From the NCBI GenBank assembly GCA_017631055.1, contig JAGBTZ010000053.1:1-62430 (forward strand): a DNA stretch of 62,430 nucleotides, in the 5' to 3' direction. Source of the DNA: Alistipes sp. (GTDB lineage Bacteria; Bacteroidota; Bacteroidia; Bacteroidales; Rikenellaceae). Made by a program: the position numbers and the translations under genes. This document shows positions 34,899-44,193 of the stretch, piece by piece. The notes under the pieces were generated by a model. The model had not been told where the DNA came from and made no database searches. It worked only from the letters and a program-made list of their open reading frames with translations. How positions within the stretch are numbered: the first letter of the stretch is position 1; each line of letters begins with the position of its first letter.

Positions 34899-35426
34899 TT
34901 ATAAAACCAACTCCTTGAGCCCGTCTGTCGGAATGCCCACCGACTGCATAGCCTCCTGTATAGATATATTCTCTTTATAAATATGTCTGTGCACAGGGCC
35001 CACCTTTGCCTCGGCATCAATCGTGACGGAGATTTTGTCGAACTCGCCACGCAAGACTTTCGACAACAATCCATACGCAATCAGTGGGCTGGAGATGGTG
35101 AGCGAAACGGGCACTTTTACGCTTGAGATAACCCTCTTGGGGAGTGTGACCTCACCCATAAGCGTAAGCGAGCCAATCTTCTTATCTCCGAAATTTATCT
35201 CGACTTCGGCCTCTGTGAGCGTAATGTTGGAGCGCAGTCCATTGCTCACCGAGAGCACTAACTCGCCCGAAAGGCCTTTGCCTCGCTCGATGCCCTCGAA
35301 CTGCTCGATACGGACCACTCCCTTCTGGGTTGCGGTCGGCAACTGCTCGCCTCCGTGCCTCTTGCACGAAGTCGCCCCCATTGCCACAACCACGCAAAGC
35401 ATTATCGCTACCAAAAAACGCTTCAT
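34899..35426 (-). CDS. LEA-type-2-like lipoprotein
   Basis: 175 residues: lipoprotein signal ending in ATSC, then a single beta-sandwich with SGELVLSVSNGLRSNITLTEAEVEI and LPKRVISSVKVPVSLTI, which resembles the late-embryogenesis-abundant type 2 (WHy) fold. These proteins often sit near membrane or lipid-trafficking genes. An ATG at 35438 abutting the ubiE stop would add four residues; I prefer 35426 because it gives a standard signal start (MKRFL) and has AGAGAG just ahead. It follows ubiE and precedes the SPOR-like gene by 15 bases. Confidence 0.7.
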   Translation of the reverse strand: MKRFLVAIMLCVVVAMGATSCKRHGGEQLPTATQKGVVRIEQFEGIERGKGLSGELVLSVSNGLRSNITLTEAEVEINFGDKKIGSLTLMGEVTLPKRVISSVKVPVSLTISSPLIAYGLLSKVLRGEFDKISVTIDAEAKVGPVHRHIYKENISIQEAMQSVGIPTDGLKELVL

Positions 35427-35438
35427 CTCTCTAAACAT

Positions 35439-36155
35439 TTATCGTTCTGCCGTATAAATCTGCGCAATGCCGAAACTCTGGCTTCGAGCCTTGCAGTTCC
35501 GAAATCCCGCCTCGCGCAGCATCTCCATAAATCGCTCGGGCGCAGGGAACTCATCAACCGATGAGGGCAGATAGTCGTATGCCGCACCATCGCGCGAAAT
35601 GAGTCTGCCGATGAACGGCAACACCTTGTGCGAATACCAGCGATAGAGCGCACCAAAGATGCAACTGCTGGGGGTCGAGAACTCCAATATAACGATATGT
35701 CCACCCTCTTTTATTGTGCGGTGCATCTCGCGCAGACCCAGCTCCAAATTCTCGAAGTTGCGCACTCCGAAGGCTACGGTCGCTACATCCACGCTGCCAT
35801 CCGCCACGTCAAGATGTTCGGCATCACCAACATCAAGAGAGATCTTTTCGGATAGGCCTCGCTCGGCCACCTTCTGGCGGGCAATCGAGAGCATCTGAGC
35901 CGAAAGGTCTACTCCGTGGATATGGCAATCTGCAATTTTACGAGCCATAGCAATCGCCAAATCGCCTGTGCCCGTGGCTACATCCAAAACCTGCTTGGGC
36001 TGCATACGGCGCACAAGACGTACCACTCGGCGGCGCCACAGACGGTCGATATTGACGGATAGAATATGGTTCAGTCGGTCGTATGTCGGTGCTATGTTGT
36101 CGAACATATCACGCACCTGTTCTTTCTTGGATTCTTCCTCGTTATATGGTTTCAT
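35439..36155 (-). CDS. ubiE: Demethylmenaquinone methyltransferase (UbiE/MenG)
   Basis: 238 residues. The class I SAM fold shows VLDVATGTGDLAIAMA, followed by GVDLSAQML, DVGDAEHLDVADGSVDVATVAFGVRNF and GGHIVILEFSTPSS, the last two being UbiE signatures. In a Bacteroidales anaerobe its role is the last step of menaquinone synthesis. A -7 box sits only 5 bases from the start, which suggests a near-leaderless transcript in addition to read-through from the permease gene. Confidence 0.95.
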   Translation of the reverse strand: MKPYNEEESKKEQVRDMFDNIAPTYDRLNHILSVNIDRLWRRRVVRLVRRMQPKQVLDVATGTGDLAIAMARKIADCHIHGVDLSAQMLSIARQKVAERGLSEKISLDVGDAEHLDVADGSVDVATVAFGVRNFENLELGLREMHRTIKEGGHIVILEFSTPSSCIFGALYRWYSHKVLPFIGRLISRDGAAYDYLPSSVDEFPAPERFMEMLREAGFRNCKARSQSFGIAQIYTAER

Positions 36156-36160
36156 AGCGA

Positions 36161-36168
36161 CAAAGGTA
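36161..36168 (-). promoter_or_regulatory. -7 box immediately before ubiE
   Basis: TACCTTTG on the minus strand, five bases from the ubiE ATG. If used, the mRNA would begin about at the start codon. Confidence 0.4.
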
Positions 36169-36202
36169 ACAATTTTTGGTCACTTTATATCAATTTCGAC
36201 CT

Positions 36203-37447
36203 CTACTCGTAGCGCATCGCCTCTTCGGGGCGTACCGATGCGACAATGCGGGCCGGCACAATCAGCAACAACACGATGGTTGCCAGCACTCCGGCATTGA
36301 GTGCCACCAGCCACCACCAATCCAACGCAATGGGGACCTCGGAGAGCATATATCCCGAAGCATCGAGTTTGAGCAGATGTGTCCACTTTTGGAGTAGGCA
36401 GAGTCCAATGCCCGCCACATTGCCCCACACCATACCACGCACCACCAAGAAGGCGGCACGATAGAGAAATACGCGTTGTAGAGAGCCATTGTTCATACCC
36501 AACGCCTTCAGCACACCGACCATTCGGGTTCGCTCCAGGACCATAATCAGCAGTGCCGACATCATGTTGAACAGAGCCACGGCAATCATTATGATAATTA
36601 TAACCAAGGCGTTGACGTTGTGGGTCTTGAGCCAATTGAACAGGTTGCCGTAGAGTTGTTCGACACTCATCGCTACCAGATTGACAGCTGCATCCCCGCC
36701 CTTGAACAACAGTTCGTGATTGAGTTCGTTGGTAAACTCCCACAAGTGGGAGAAATCCTCAATCGAGATTTCGTATCCCGATATTGTGCGGTCGTTCCAA
36801 TCTGCCAAACGCTGAACATTGCGGATGTCGGTCAGTGCGAAAGTCTTGTCCATCTCGTCCATTCCGGTCGAGAAGAGTCCGCACACCTTAAATCTGTCGC
36901 GGCGAGGCAGTGCATCACTCTCGATAAAGAGCATCTCGACCCGAGAACCAACCTCGAGATTTAGGCGGTCGGCTACAACTTTTGGTAGCAGAATATCTTT
37001 GTATCGCACCGAGTCTGCCACGCGCGGAAGTTCGCCTTCGACCAACGCCTCGGCAAAGAATTTCGTATCGTAATCCTCACCAATGCCTTTGAGTACCAAG
37101 CCCGCAACCCCTTCGGAGGTCTTGATTACTCCACCTTTGAGGGCATAAACGCTCATCGAACGAAATCCCTCGACCGATTGTATCAATTGCTCTATGTCCT
37201 CGTTGCGCTCGATGGGGCTCGCCTCCAGCGAGTTTGAACTGCGGATATAGGTCACCTGAACGTGCGATGTGAAGCCCGACACCTTGCGGGCAATCTCCTC
37301 CTTAAATCCCATGACCACAGCCATCGTCACAATCATTACAGCCAATCCGATAGCAACCGAGGCGGTGGCGATGCGTACCATCACATTGGGCTTGGCGGCG
37401 ACAGGGTCATGTGCCGTGCGGTTGGCTATAAAGTACTCGAGATTCAT
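36203..37447 (-). CDS. ABC transporter permease of the LolC/E-FtsX (MacB) superfamily
   Basis: 414 residues: one N-terminal membrane segment (near 27-47, ATASVAIGLAVMIVTMAVVMGF), a long periplasmic domain and three C-terminal membrane segments (IIIMIAVALFNMMSALLIMVLERTRMVGVLKALG, the AFLVVRGMVWG region, WLVALNAGVLATIVLLLIV). The RTRMVGVLKALG coupling motif is typical. It may take part in lipoprotein release or a related envelope export. No ATPase gene is adjacent; one would have to be supplied from elsewhere. Confidence 0.88.
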   Translation of the reverse strand: MNLEYFIANRTAHDPVAAKPNVMVRIATASVAIGLAVMIVTMAVVMGFKEEIARKVSGFTSHVQVTYIRSSNSLEASPIERNEDIEQLIQSVEGFRSMSVYALKGGVIKTSEGVAGLVLKGIGEDYDTKFFAEALVEGELPRVADSVRYKDILLPKVVADRLNLEVGSRVEMLFIESDALPRRDRFKVCGLFSTGMDEMDKTFALTDIRNVQRLADWNDRTISGYEISIEDFSHLWEFTNELNHELLFKGGDAAVNLVAMSVEQLYGNLFNWLKTHNVNALVIIIIMIAVALFNMMSALLIMVLERTRMVGVLKALGMNNGSLQRVFLYRAAFLVVRGMVWGNVAGIGLCLLQKWTHLLKLDASGYMLSEVPIALDWWWLVALNAGVLATIVLLLIVPARIVASVRPEEAMRYE

Positions 37448-37474
37448 CGTTTGGGTCGGGTGGTTGTGAGGACT

Positions 37475-37981
37475 TTAATAGAGAGTCTTGTCGATCTTTG
37501 CTTCCCAAGCCCGGAAGGCTGCGAGAGCCTCCTCGCGCATAATGTTGTTGCAGGGAATCGAGCGCTCGGCATAGGGGAGCGCTATCTGGTCGTAGATGAA
37601 CGAGTCATCGAAGTCGATAGCCTTGGCATCGTCCTTGGTGTTACCGTAGAAGATGCGTGAAATTCCCGCCCAATAGATTGCGCTCAGGCACATCGGGCAA
37701 GGCTCGCACGAGGTATATATCGTGCACCCCTCCAATTTGAAGTTGCCGAGTTTGGTGCAAGCCGCACGAATGGCACTCACCTCGGCGTGGGCTGTGGGGT
37801 CATTGTTTGCCGTCACACGATTGGTGCCGGAGGCCACTACCTCGCCATCGCGCACAATCACAGCACCGAAGGGACCTCCTCCGTTGGCTACATTCTCGAC
37901 CGAAAGGTCGATTGCCATCTGCATAAAACGCTCATCTTCGGGCGTTATGACAACATCTGAAATCTTGTGAACGATATTCAT
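37475..37981 (-). CDS. Guanine deaminase-like nucleoside deaminase
   Basis: 168 residues of the cytidine-deaminase fold with zinc motifs HAEVSAI (65-71) and PCPMC (94-98). The segment after the second motif, IFYGNTKDDAKAIDFDDSFIYDQI, is the form seen in Bacillus-type guanine deaminases (GuaD), not TadA. Converts guanine to xanthine. The ATG at 37981 was taken; a TTG at 37990 gives three extra residues. First gene of the minus-strand cluster with the LolC/E-type permease. Confidence 0.85.
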   Translation of the reverse strand: MNIVHKISDVVITPEDERFMQMAIDLSVENVANGGGPFGAVIVRDGEVVASGTNRVTANNDPTAHAEVSAIRAACTKLGNFKLEGCTIYTSCEPCPMCLSAIYWAGISRIFYGNTKDDAKAIDFDDSFIYDQIALPYAERSIPCNNIMREEALAAFRAWEAKIDKTLY

Positions 37982-38070
37982 AATATCCAAACTAAATAAT
38001 CAATAATTCACATCCATAATCCATACCCAGATTATCCGATTAGGTCTAAACTCTGTTTACGGAGCACAAT

Positions 38071-38103
38071 TTTGACAAAATTAAACAATTTTTCTTATTT
38101 TTG
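38071..38103 (+). promoter_or_regulatory. Consensus Bacteroidetes promoter (-33 TTTG, 21-base spacer, -7 TATTTTTG)
   Basis: TTTG at 38071-38074 and TATTTTTG at 38096-38103 are 21 bases apart, matching the known TTTG-N19-21-TAnnTTTG pattern. It drives the YugP-type peptidase gene and, likely, alkaline phosphatase and PAP2 behind it. Confidence 0.75.
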
Positions 38104-38141
38104 TGCGTCTGTAATAACAGATAAACCAAATTTTACGAAAA

Positions 38142-38903
38142 ATGATATTTATGAATTTGCTTACCGTGCAGAGTTACGGTGGAGAATATGGGGATGGTTT
38201 GGCAACATTTACCACCTCCGAGGCCTTTATTCTTACGATTATTATCGCCCTTGTGGGTCTCTTTGTGCAGGCTCGTCTGCAATCGGTTTTTAAGAAGTAT
38301 TCGCAGGTGATGTTCCCGGGCGGAATGACGGGTGCGGAGGTTGCCGAGAAGATGTTGCGAGAGCACAATATCCACAATGTGAAGATTACACACGTTGGCG
38401 GACATCTGACCGACCACTTTGACCCTCGCACGATGACGGTCAATCTGAGCGACAGTGTCTATTCGAGTCGCAGTATTGCAGCCGCAGCCGTTGCTTGCCA
38501 CGAGTGCGGTCACGCTATTCAGCATGCGCAGGGTTATGCTCCACTCGAACTGCGCTCGAAGTTGGTGCCGTTGGTGAGTTTCTCATCGAGCATTGCAACG
38601 TGGGTTATTATCGGTGGTCTGATGCTGATGGCATCGACCAATAACGAGACTCTCTGCTGGATAGGTATCGGACTTATTGCGATGTCGGCACTCTTCTCGA
38701 TAGTTACTCTGCCTGTGGAGTATAACGCTTCGGAGCGTGCGTTGGCTTGGTTGGAGTCGAGCCGCACGTTGCGCGGTGAGGAGTTGGAGGGGGCTCGTAT
38801 CTCGCTGCGTTGGGCAGCACGCACCTACCTTGTGGCAGCCCTCTCGGCTATCGCTACCGTGCTCTACTACATAACCCTCATTACGGGTCGCCGCAACGAT
38901 TAG
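38142..38903 (+). CDS. YugP-type membrane zinc metallopeptidase
   Basis: 253 residues: an N-terminal membrane segment (about 26-45), the zinc-binding HECGH motif at 120-124 within AAAAVACHECGHAIQHAQGY, and two to three further membrane segments ending the chain. The family (PF04298) has peptidase-like motifs but few characterised members. Alternative start at 38151. It follows a consensus promoter and precedes alkaline phosphatase by 40 bases. Confidence 0.88.
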   Translation: MIFMNLLTVQSYGGEYGDGLATFTTSEAFILTIIIALVGLFVQARLQSVFKKYSQVMFPGGMTGAEVAEKMLREHNIHNVKITHVGGHLTDHFDPRTMTVNLSDSVYSSRSIAAAAVACHECGHAIQHAQGYAPLELRSKLVPLVSFSSSIATWVIIGGLMLMASTNNETLCWIGIGLIAMSALFSIVTLPVEYNASERALAWLESSRTLRGEELEGARISLRWAARTYLVAALSAIATVLYYITLITGRRND

Positions 38904-38943
38904 TGTTCGGAGGATTGAGATTAAACTACAAAATTTAGATAAA

Positions 38944-40374
38944 ATGATGAAGAAAATTTTAGTGGCAGTTACCGGATTGTTGGCGTTGGTTGCGGTAAAC
39001 TTTGCCATCACACGTTGTGAAAGTCAGCCCGAGGCGAAGTATATTTTCTACTTTATCGGTGACGGTATGGGCTTTAATCATATTCTCGGCACCGAGCAGT
39101 ATAACGCTGCGGTGAAGGGTAGTGTCGAGGTGGAGCGATTGAACTTCTCGACCTTCGCAACTCGTAACTTTGTGACCAACTACTCGGTTTCTCACCCCGT
39201 GACCGATTCGGCAGCGGCAGGTACAGCCCTCGCAACGGGTTGCAAGACCGCCAATGAGTCGATTGGTGTGGATGCCCAGGGCCGCAAGCTGCGCAACCTT
39301 ACGGATGTAGCTACGGAGCAGGGTTATATGGTTGGTTTGGTGACAAATGTCGGTATTAACCACGCAACACCGAGCGCATTCTATGGACATACATCCGACC
39401 GCTTTGGATTTCCGAAGTTGGTGGATGATTATATCGCTGCCGATGTTGCATTTATTGCCGGCTCGACAATTATGGATATGAAGAGTGGTCCGATAGGCTC
39501 GGGAGTGGAGCCTGTTACTACTGAGCAATTGGCGGAGCGTGTCCGTAATGCTGGTATCTTGCTGACACTCGATGTGGAGCAGGCGGCAAAGGCCGAGGGA
39601 CAGCGCGTGGCGCTGGTTGCCAACGATAAGGAGAACAAGCACGTTCCCTATGTTATCGACCGCGAGGAGGGCGACGAGCACACTTTGCTAAATCACACTA
39701 AGGCTGCTATCGAATATCTTTCGCGTGAGGCGAAGGATGGATTCTTCCTTATGGTCGAGGGCGGAAAACTCGACTATGCGGCTCATGAGCAGGATGCCGT
39801 AGCAACATTCTACGAAGTGAATGAGTTTGCGAGTGCTGTGGATTTGGCTCTTGCATTTGCCGAGAAGCACCCTGACGAGACTCTTATCGTAGTTACTGCC
39901 GACCACGAAACCGGAGGTTTGTCGCTCGGTTGGGACCACTACGAGATTCGTATGAATAAGCTCACGGCTCAAAAGTGCTCGGCTCTGGGCGTTACCAAAC
40001 GTATGCAACAGATGCGTGCTGAGGGTAAGCGCGACTGGAAGGAGTATAAGCAACTGCTGAGCGATTGGCTGGGATTGTGGAGCCATGTTGAGATTACCAA
40101 AGAGGAGGAGCAACTCCTCAAGGATGATTTCTATAACATCTTCCTCAAATATGGCCCGATGGTCGATGGACTTTACAATAAGAATGAGTATCTCGTCTAT
40201 CACGCAGTCCAAATCCTAAATCGTCACGCTTCACTCGATTGGACAAGCATGTATCACACCGCACTTTACACTCCGATTTTTGTGAATGGCGTGGGCGAGA
40301 GTAAGTTCTTGGAGTGCCGCGACCAGACCGATATCCCCAAGACGATTGCAACCATCATGGGCGGAGAGTTGTAG
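38944..40374 (+). CDS. Alkaline phosphatase (PhoA family), secreted
   Basis: 476 residues, exported through an N-terminal signal segment (to about residue 22). Metal ligand D40 in FIGDGMG, nucleophile S89 in VTDSAAAGTALATG, then GGKLDYAAHEQD and ADHETGG keep the PhoA metal sites. Hydrolyses phosphomonoesters in the periplasm. It probably shares an operon with the YugP-type and PAP2 genes (spacings 40 and 21 bases). Possible lipidation at C25 (ITRCESQ) is not a good lipobox. Confidence 0.95.
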   Translation: MMKKILVAVTGLLALVAVNFAITRCESQPEAKYIFYFIGDGMGFNHILGTEQYNAAVKGSVEVERLNFSTFATRNFVTNYSVSHPVTDSAAAGTALATGCKTANESIGVDAQGRKLRNLTDVATEQGYMVGLVTNVGINHATPSAFYGHTSDRFGFPKLVDDYIAADVAFIAGSTIMDMKSGPIGSGVEPVTTEQLAERVRNAGILLTLDVEQAAKAEGQRVALVANDKENKHVPYVIDREEGDEHTLLNHTKAAIEYLSREAKDGFFLMVEGGKLDYAAHEQDAVATFYEVNEFASAVDLALAFAEKHPDETLIVVTADHETGGLSLGWDHYEIRMNKLTAQKCSALGVTKRMQQMRAEGKRDWKEYKQLLSDWLGLWSHVEITKEEEQLLKDDFYNIFLKYGPMVDGLYNKNEYLVYHAVQILNRHASLDWTSMYHTALYTPIFVNGVGESKFLECRDQTDIPKTIATIMGGEL

Positions 40375-40395
40375 AATTGAAAAACCGGTTGAGAT

Positions 40396-40992
40396 ATGTA
40401 TACTTTTGATCACGGCCTCTTTTTGTGGCTCAATTTCGATGGCGGAGCATTTATGGATTGGTTGATGACAACCATATCCGGTACGGCTATGTGGATACCG
40501 CTCTATCTTCTGATTTTCTGGCTTGTGTGGCGCAAGGAGGGTTGGAAAGGCGTTTTGGCCTTTCTTGTCTGCCTGGCGTTGGCTATGGGTCTGGCTGATA
40601 TGATTTGCGGCATCTTCAAACATTCGGGTCTGCTCAAGCATGTTTGGGAGAGTTTTCCGGTGCGTCATCGCCCGATGTTTGATGCGGCTGTGAGGGATTT
40701 GGCACACGTTGTGTCGTATCGTCATGGTGCATACGGTACGGTTTCGGCCCACGCTGCGACCACTTGTGCCCTGGCCGTAATCTCATCGCTTGTCATCCGC
40801 CGCAAGTGGTTTGCGTGGATGATCTCCGTTGCCGTTCTGCTTATTTGCTACTCGCGTATATATCTGGCTTGCCACTTCCCGATGGATATCCTGTTGGGTC
40901 TTGTGGTGGGTGCTGTTACGGGTGTTGCGATGTGGCTTCTGTGGCGAAAAGTGACAGAAATCCTCCGAAAATATGGAAAAAGTGCGGCATAG
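40396..40992 (+). CDS. PAP2-family membrane phosphatase (second copy)
   Basis: 198 residues, five to six membrane segments; motifs are KHVWESFPVRHRP, then SAHAATTCA (Ser replaced within PSGH by VSAH) and YSRIYLACHFPMDILLG. The His and Arg residues are kept. Likely undecaprenyl-pyrophosphate or related lipid phosphatase. Its position beside alkaline phosphatase makes periplasmic phosphate recovery a plausible common role. Confidence 0.88.
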   Translation: MYTFDHGLFLWLNFDGGAFMDWLMTTISGTAMWIPLYLLIFWLVWRKEGWKGVLAFLVCLALAMGLADMICGIFKHSGLLKHVWESFPVRHRPMFDAAVRDLAHVVSYRHGAYGTVSAHAATTCALAVISSLVIRRKWFAWMISVAVLLICYSRIYLACHFPMDILLGLVVGAVTGVAMWLLWRKVTEILRKYGKSAA

Positions 40993-41016
40993 TGTCCTTT
41001 TTTGACACTAAATCAC

Positions 41017-41024
41017 TATCTTTG
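41017..41024 (+). promoter_or_regulatory. -7 box for lysS
   Basis: TATCTTTG, perfect TAnnTTTG, 40 bases before the lysS ATG. A TTGACA at 41002 lies too close for a Bacteroidetes -33. Confidence 0.55.
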
Positions 41025-41064
41025 CGAGCGAATTATTATAGAATAATAAAAATAAAATTGAGAT

Positions 41065-42789
41065 ATGAGCATCGAACAACTCAGCGAACAGGAGCAACTG
41101 CGACGTCAATCGCTCGCCGCTCTTCGTGAACTCGGCATCAATCCCTACCCGGCAGCACGTTATGACGTGACTGCTACGGCCGGTGAGATTGCCGCAAATT
41201 TCGACCCTGAGAAGGGTAACTTCCAACAGGTACGCATCGCAGGACGTATGATGAGCCGCCGAATTATGGGTAGCGCATCGTTCTTCGAGTTGCAGGACCA
41301 CACCGGCCGTATTCAGGTCTATATCCGCCGTGATGATGTCTGCCCCGAGGGAGATCCTACGCTCTATAACACCGTCTTCAAGAAGTTGCTCGATATCGGC
41401 GACTTTATCGGTGTGGAGGGTTTTGCCTTCCGTACCAATACGGGCGAGTTGTCGGTACATTGCCAACAATTCACGCTTCTGTCGAAGTCGTTGCGCCCGC
41501 TGCCGGTGGTTAAGGAGAAGGATGGTCAAACTTTCGATGCCTTTACCGACCCCGAGGTGCGCTATCGTCAGCGTTATGTCGACTTGGCCGTTAATCCTCA
41601 TGTTCGCGACGTCTTCGTTAAGCGTTCGAAGATTATCTCGACTATGCGCGAGTTCTTCAACTCGAAGGGTTACCTCGAGGTTGAGACCCCGATTTTGCAG
41701 CCCATTCCGGGTGGTGCTTCGGCTCGTCCCTTCATCACTCACCACAACGCGCTGGATATCGACTTCTATATGCGAATAGCTACGGAGTTGTATCTCAAGA
41801 AGCTTATCGTGGGTGGTTTCGATGGTGTTTACGAGTTCGGTAAGAACTTCCGTAACGAGGGTATGGACCGCACTCACAACCCTGAGTTTACCTGTATGGA
41901 GATTTATGTTGCATACAAGGACTATAAGTGGATGATGGAGTTCACCGAGCAGATGCTCGAGAAGGTGGCAGTGGCAACTAACGGAACTACCGAGCTTACA
42001 ATCGATGGCAAGCCGATTTCGTTCAAGGCTCCCTTCCGCCGCCTGACGATGACCGATGCTATCAAGGAGAAGACCGGTTACGATATTACGGGTCAGTCGG
42101 AGGAGCAGTTGCGTGAGGCTTGCCAGCGCCTGAATGTCGAGATTGACGAGACGATGGGCAAGGGCAAACTTATCGATGCTATCTTCGGTGAGTACTGCGA
42201 GGGTGACTTGATTCAGCCGACCTTTATCTGTGACTATCCTATTGAGATGTCGCCTTTGTGCAAACGCCACCGCGATAACGAGAATCTTACCGAGCGTTTC
42301 GAGCTCTTCGTTAATGGTAAGGAGTTGTGTAACGCCTACTCGGAGCTCAACGACCCGATTGACCAGTTGGAGCGCTTCCAGGAGCAGCTTAAACTCTCGG
42401 AGAAGGGTGATGATGAGGCGATGTTTATTGATATGGACTTCGTTCGTGCATTGGAGTATGGTATGCCGACCTGCTCGGGTATGGGTATCGGTATCGACCG
42501 TCTGACGATGTTTATGACCAACCAGAGCTCCATTCAGGATGTGTTGTTCTTCCCCACGATGCGCCCCGAGAAGAAGGTTGTGAATGACCCCGTTGAGAAG
42601 TATACCGAGATTGGTGTCCCCGAGGAGTGGGTGCCCGTAATCCAAAAGATGGGTTACATTACGGTCGAGTCGCTCAAGAAACTCTCGGCAGGTAAGTTCT
42701 TCAACGACCTTTGTGGCTTCAATAAGAAGAACAAGCTCGGATTGAAGGCCCCCTCAATGGAGGATGTGAAGCGCTGGTGTGAGGAGTAG
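41065..42789 (+). CDS. lysS: Lysyl-tRNA synthetase, class II
   Basis: 574 residues: N-terminal OB anticodon-binding domain (about 50-160), class II motif 1 near [15 protein letters not shown], motif 2 [20 protein letters not shown], motif 3 [15 protein letters not shown]. The E. coli enzyme ends soon after motif 3 (about 505 residues); here about 70 more residues ([17 protein letters not shown] and onward) form an extension common in Bacteroidetes. Followed at 32 bases by the tpiA frame, which may be in the same transcript. Confidence 0.98.
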   Translation: MSIEQLSEQEQLRRQSLAALRELGINPYPAARYDVTATAGEIAANFDPEKGNFQQVRIAGRMMSRRIMGSASFFELQDHTGRIQVYIRRDDVCPEGDPTLYNTVFKKLLDIGDFIGVEGFAFRTNTGELSVHCQQFTLLSKSLRPLPVVKEKDGQTFDAFTDPEVRYRQRYVDLAVNPHVRDVFVKRSKIISTMREFFNSKGYLEVETPILQPIPGGASARPFITHHNALDIDFYMRIATELYLKKLIVGGFDGVYEFGKNFRNEGMDRTHNPEFTCMEIYVAYKDYKWMMEFTEQMLEKVAVATNGTTELTIDGKPISFKAPFRRLTMTDAIKEKTGYDITGQSEEQLREACQRLNVEIDETMGKGKLIDAIFGEYCEGDLIQPTFICDYPIEMSPLCKRHRDNENLTERFELFVNGKELCNAYSELNDPIDQLERFQEQLKLSEKGDDEAMFIDMDFVRALEYGMPTCSGMGIGIDRLTMFMTNQSSIQDVLFFPTMRPEKKVVNDPVEKYTEIGVPEEWVPVIQKMGYITVESLKKLSAGKFFNDLCGFNKKNKLGLKAPSMEDVKRWCEE

Positions 42790-42821
42790 TAAGTGAGTTT
42801 TCGATTGTAGAGAAGAATCGT

Positions 42822-43967
42822 ATGGGACGTAAAAGAAAATTGTATTCATGGCGTAATCTGGCAATCACGACTATCTTGATTGCTGCCATTGTGCTTATGA
42901 CGTTGAGTGTCGAGCACTTGGCGCCGGAGTGGATATTCTTCGCACTCTGCATAGTGCTTCTCTATCTGCTGATATATATCTTTGCGCGTCAATTCCACTC
43001 GAAGATTAAGGCTCCGCAGTGGGGTCTGGTGGTGGCTACGGTGTGTGTGGTGCCACAAATGGTGGTACATCCGCTGATTCAGGCATTGAGCGCAGATGCT
43101 CTCTACAGCGAAGGACAGGGTATGGGCATATCGTTTATGGTCAGCTCTGTGACAGTATTGTTGATATTTATAATTTCAAGTTTAATATTCAAAAACAAAA
43201 AACAGAAACCGAAAATGAGAAAAAAGATTGTTGCCGGCAACTGGAAGATGAATACTCTTCCCGCCGAAGGTGTAGAATTGGCAAAGAGCGTAGCTGCTGA
43301 CCGTGCAAGCGTTTGCGAGTGTGTAAACTTTATCGTATGCCCTCCTTTCACTCACCTCTCGCAGGTAGTTGAGACTTTGAAGGGTACCGATATCAAGGTT
43401 GGTGCTCAGAACTGTGCAGCAGAGGCTAAGGGTGCTTACACCGGTGAGGTCGCAGCATCGATGATTGCAGCTCTCGGTTGCGAGTACGTTATCCTCGGCC
43501 ACTCGGAGCGTCGTCAGTACTATGGCGAGACATCGGAGACTCTCAATAAGAAGATGGAGCAGGCTTATGCCAACAACCTCGTGCCTATCTATTGCGTAGG
43601 TGAGAACCTCGAGGAGCGTGAGGCTGGCAACCACTTCGCAGTTTGCAAGGCTCAGATTGAGGAGGTAGTATTCAACCTCACCGAGGAGCAGTTCGGCAAG
43701 CTCGTTATCGCATACGAGCCGGTATGGGCTATCGGTACAGGTAAGACTGCTACTGCAGACCAGGCTCAGGAGATTCACGCATACATCCGCGAGGTTCTTC
43801 GCAGCAAGTTCGGTGCAGCAGCTGAGGAGTGCCCCATCCTCTATGGTGGTTCGTGCAAGCCTTCGAATGCAGCCGAGATTTTTGCTAAGGCAGACGTTGA
43901 TGGAGGTCTGATTGGTGGTGCAGCCCTCAAAGCAGAGGACTTCCTTGGTATTGGCAAGGGCTTCTAA
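42822..43967 (+). CDS. tpiA: Triosephosphate isomerase in one frame with an N-terminal four-helix membrane domain
   Basis: One uninterrupted 381-residue frame. Residues 132-381 are a complete triosephosphate isomerase: NWKMN with Lys142, the LGHSERR histidine loop, the YEPVWAIGTGKTA loop 6 with the catalytic Glu, and the C-terminal GGAALKAEDF. Residues 1-131 hold four membrane segments (about 13-30, 36-54, 67-87, 103-123). Loop charges (GRKRK N-terminus, RQFHSKIK, KNKKQKPK) obey the positive-inside rule and leave the enzyme in the cytoplasm. Either this is a membrane-tethered enzyme or a membrane protein whose stop was lost, with tpiA itself starting at the internal ATG at 43215, which is preceded by an A-rich leader-like stretch. 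The enzyme call is secure; the fusion is not. Confidence 0.9.
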   Translation: MGRKRKLYSWRNLAITTILIAAIVLMTLSVEHLAPEWIFFALCIVLLYLLIYIFARQFHSKIKAPQWGLVVATVCVVPQMVVHPLIQALSADALYSEGQGMGISFMVSSVTVLLIFIISSLIFKNKKQKPKMRKKIVAGNWKMNTLPAEGVELAKSVAADRASVCECVNFIVCPPFTHLSQVVETLKGTDIKVGAQNCAAEAKGAYTGEVAASMIAALGCEYVILGHSERRQYYGETSETLNKKMEQAYANNLVPIYCVGENLEEREAGNHFAVCKAQIEEVVFNLTEEQFGKLVIAYEPVWAIGTGKTATADQAQEIHAYIREVLRSKFGAAAEECPILYGGSCKPSNAAEIFAKADVDGGLIGGAALKAEDFLGIGKGF

Positions 43968-43969
43968 TT

Positions 43970-44093
43970 AAAAAGCGTTTTGAGGGGCTTTTACTGCGTT
44001 ACGCTTGATTTGTAGATACTCACATACGCCCAAGTATGCTCCGTTCTACAAATCTTCGCAAGCCTTGTAAAATCCACCTCAAAAGCACTTTTT
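43970..44093. repeat. Long imperfect palindrome, copy B (after tpiA)
   Basis: 124 bases beginning 2 bases after the tpiA stop. Outer arms pair over about 25 bases (AAAAAGCGTTTTGAGG with CCTCAAAAGCACTTTTT, allowing wobble). Inside, GATTTGTAGA pairs with TCTACAAATC, and the same landmarks as copy A appear in the same order (TGCGTTACGCT, CTCACATACG, a CATAC-GCCCAA-GTATG hairpin, GCTCCG, CGCAAGCCTTG). Confidence 0.82.
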
Positions 44094-44146
44094 CGAAATA
44101 GTTTCGTTATAAATCAATTTCTTGATTTAAGAATTTTTAGATAATG

Positions 44147-44177
44147 TTTGGGCTGCTCAAATTGGGGGCAGCCCAAA
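44147..44177 (+). terminator. Hairpin upstream of queA
   Basis: TTTGGGCTGC (44147-44156) pairs with GCAGCCCAAA (44168-44177), followed by A/T-rich sequence. It may end tpiA transcription after copy B, or lie in the queA leader (queA starts 16 bases later). Confidence 0.5.
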
Positions 44178-44193
44178 TTTGTAAATAATATAT

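Noticed and set aside
41008..42645. 545-codon open frame antisense to lysS
   Set aside because: Same codon-bias shadow; the sense-strand protein is a clear LysS.
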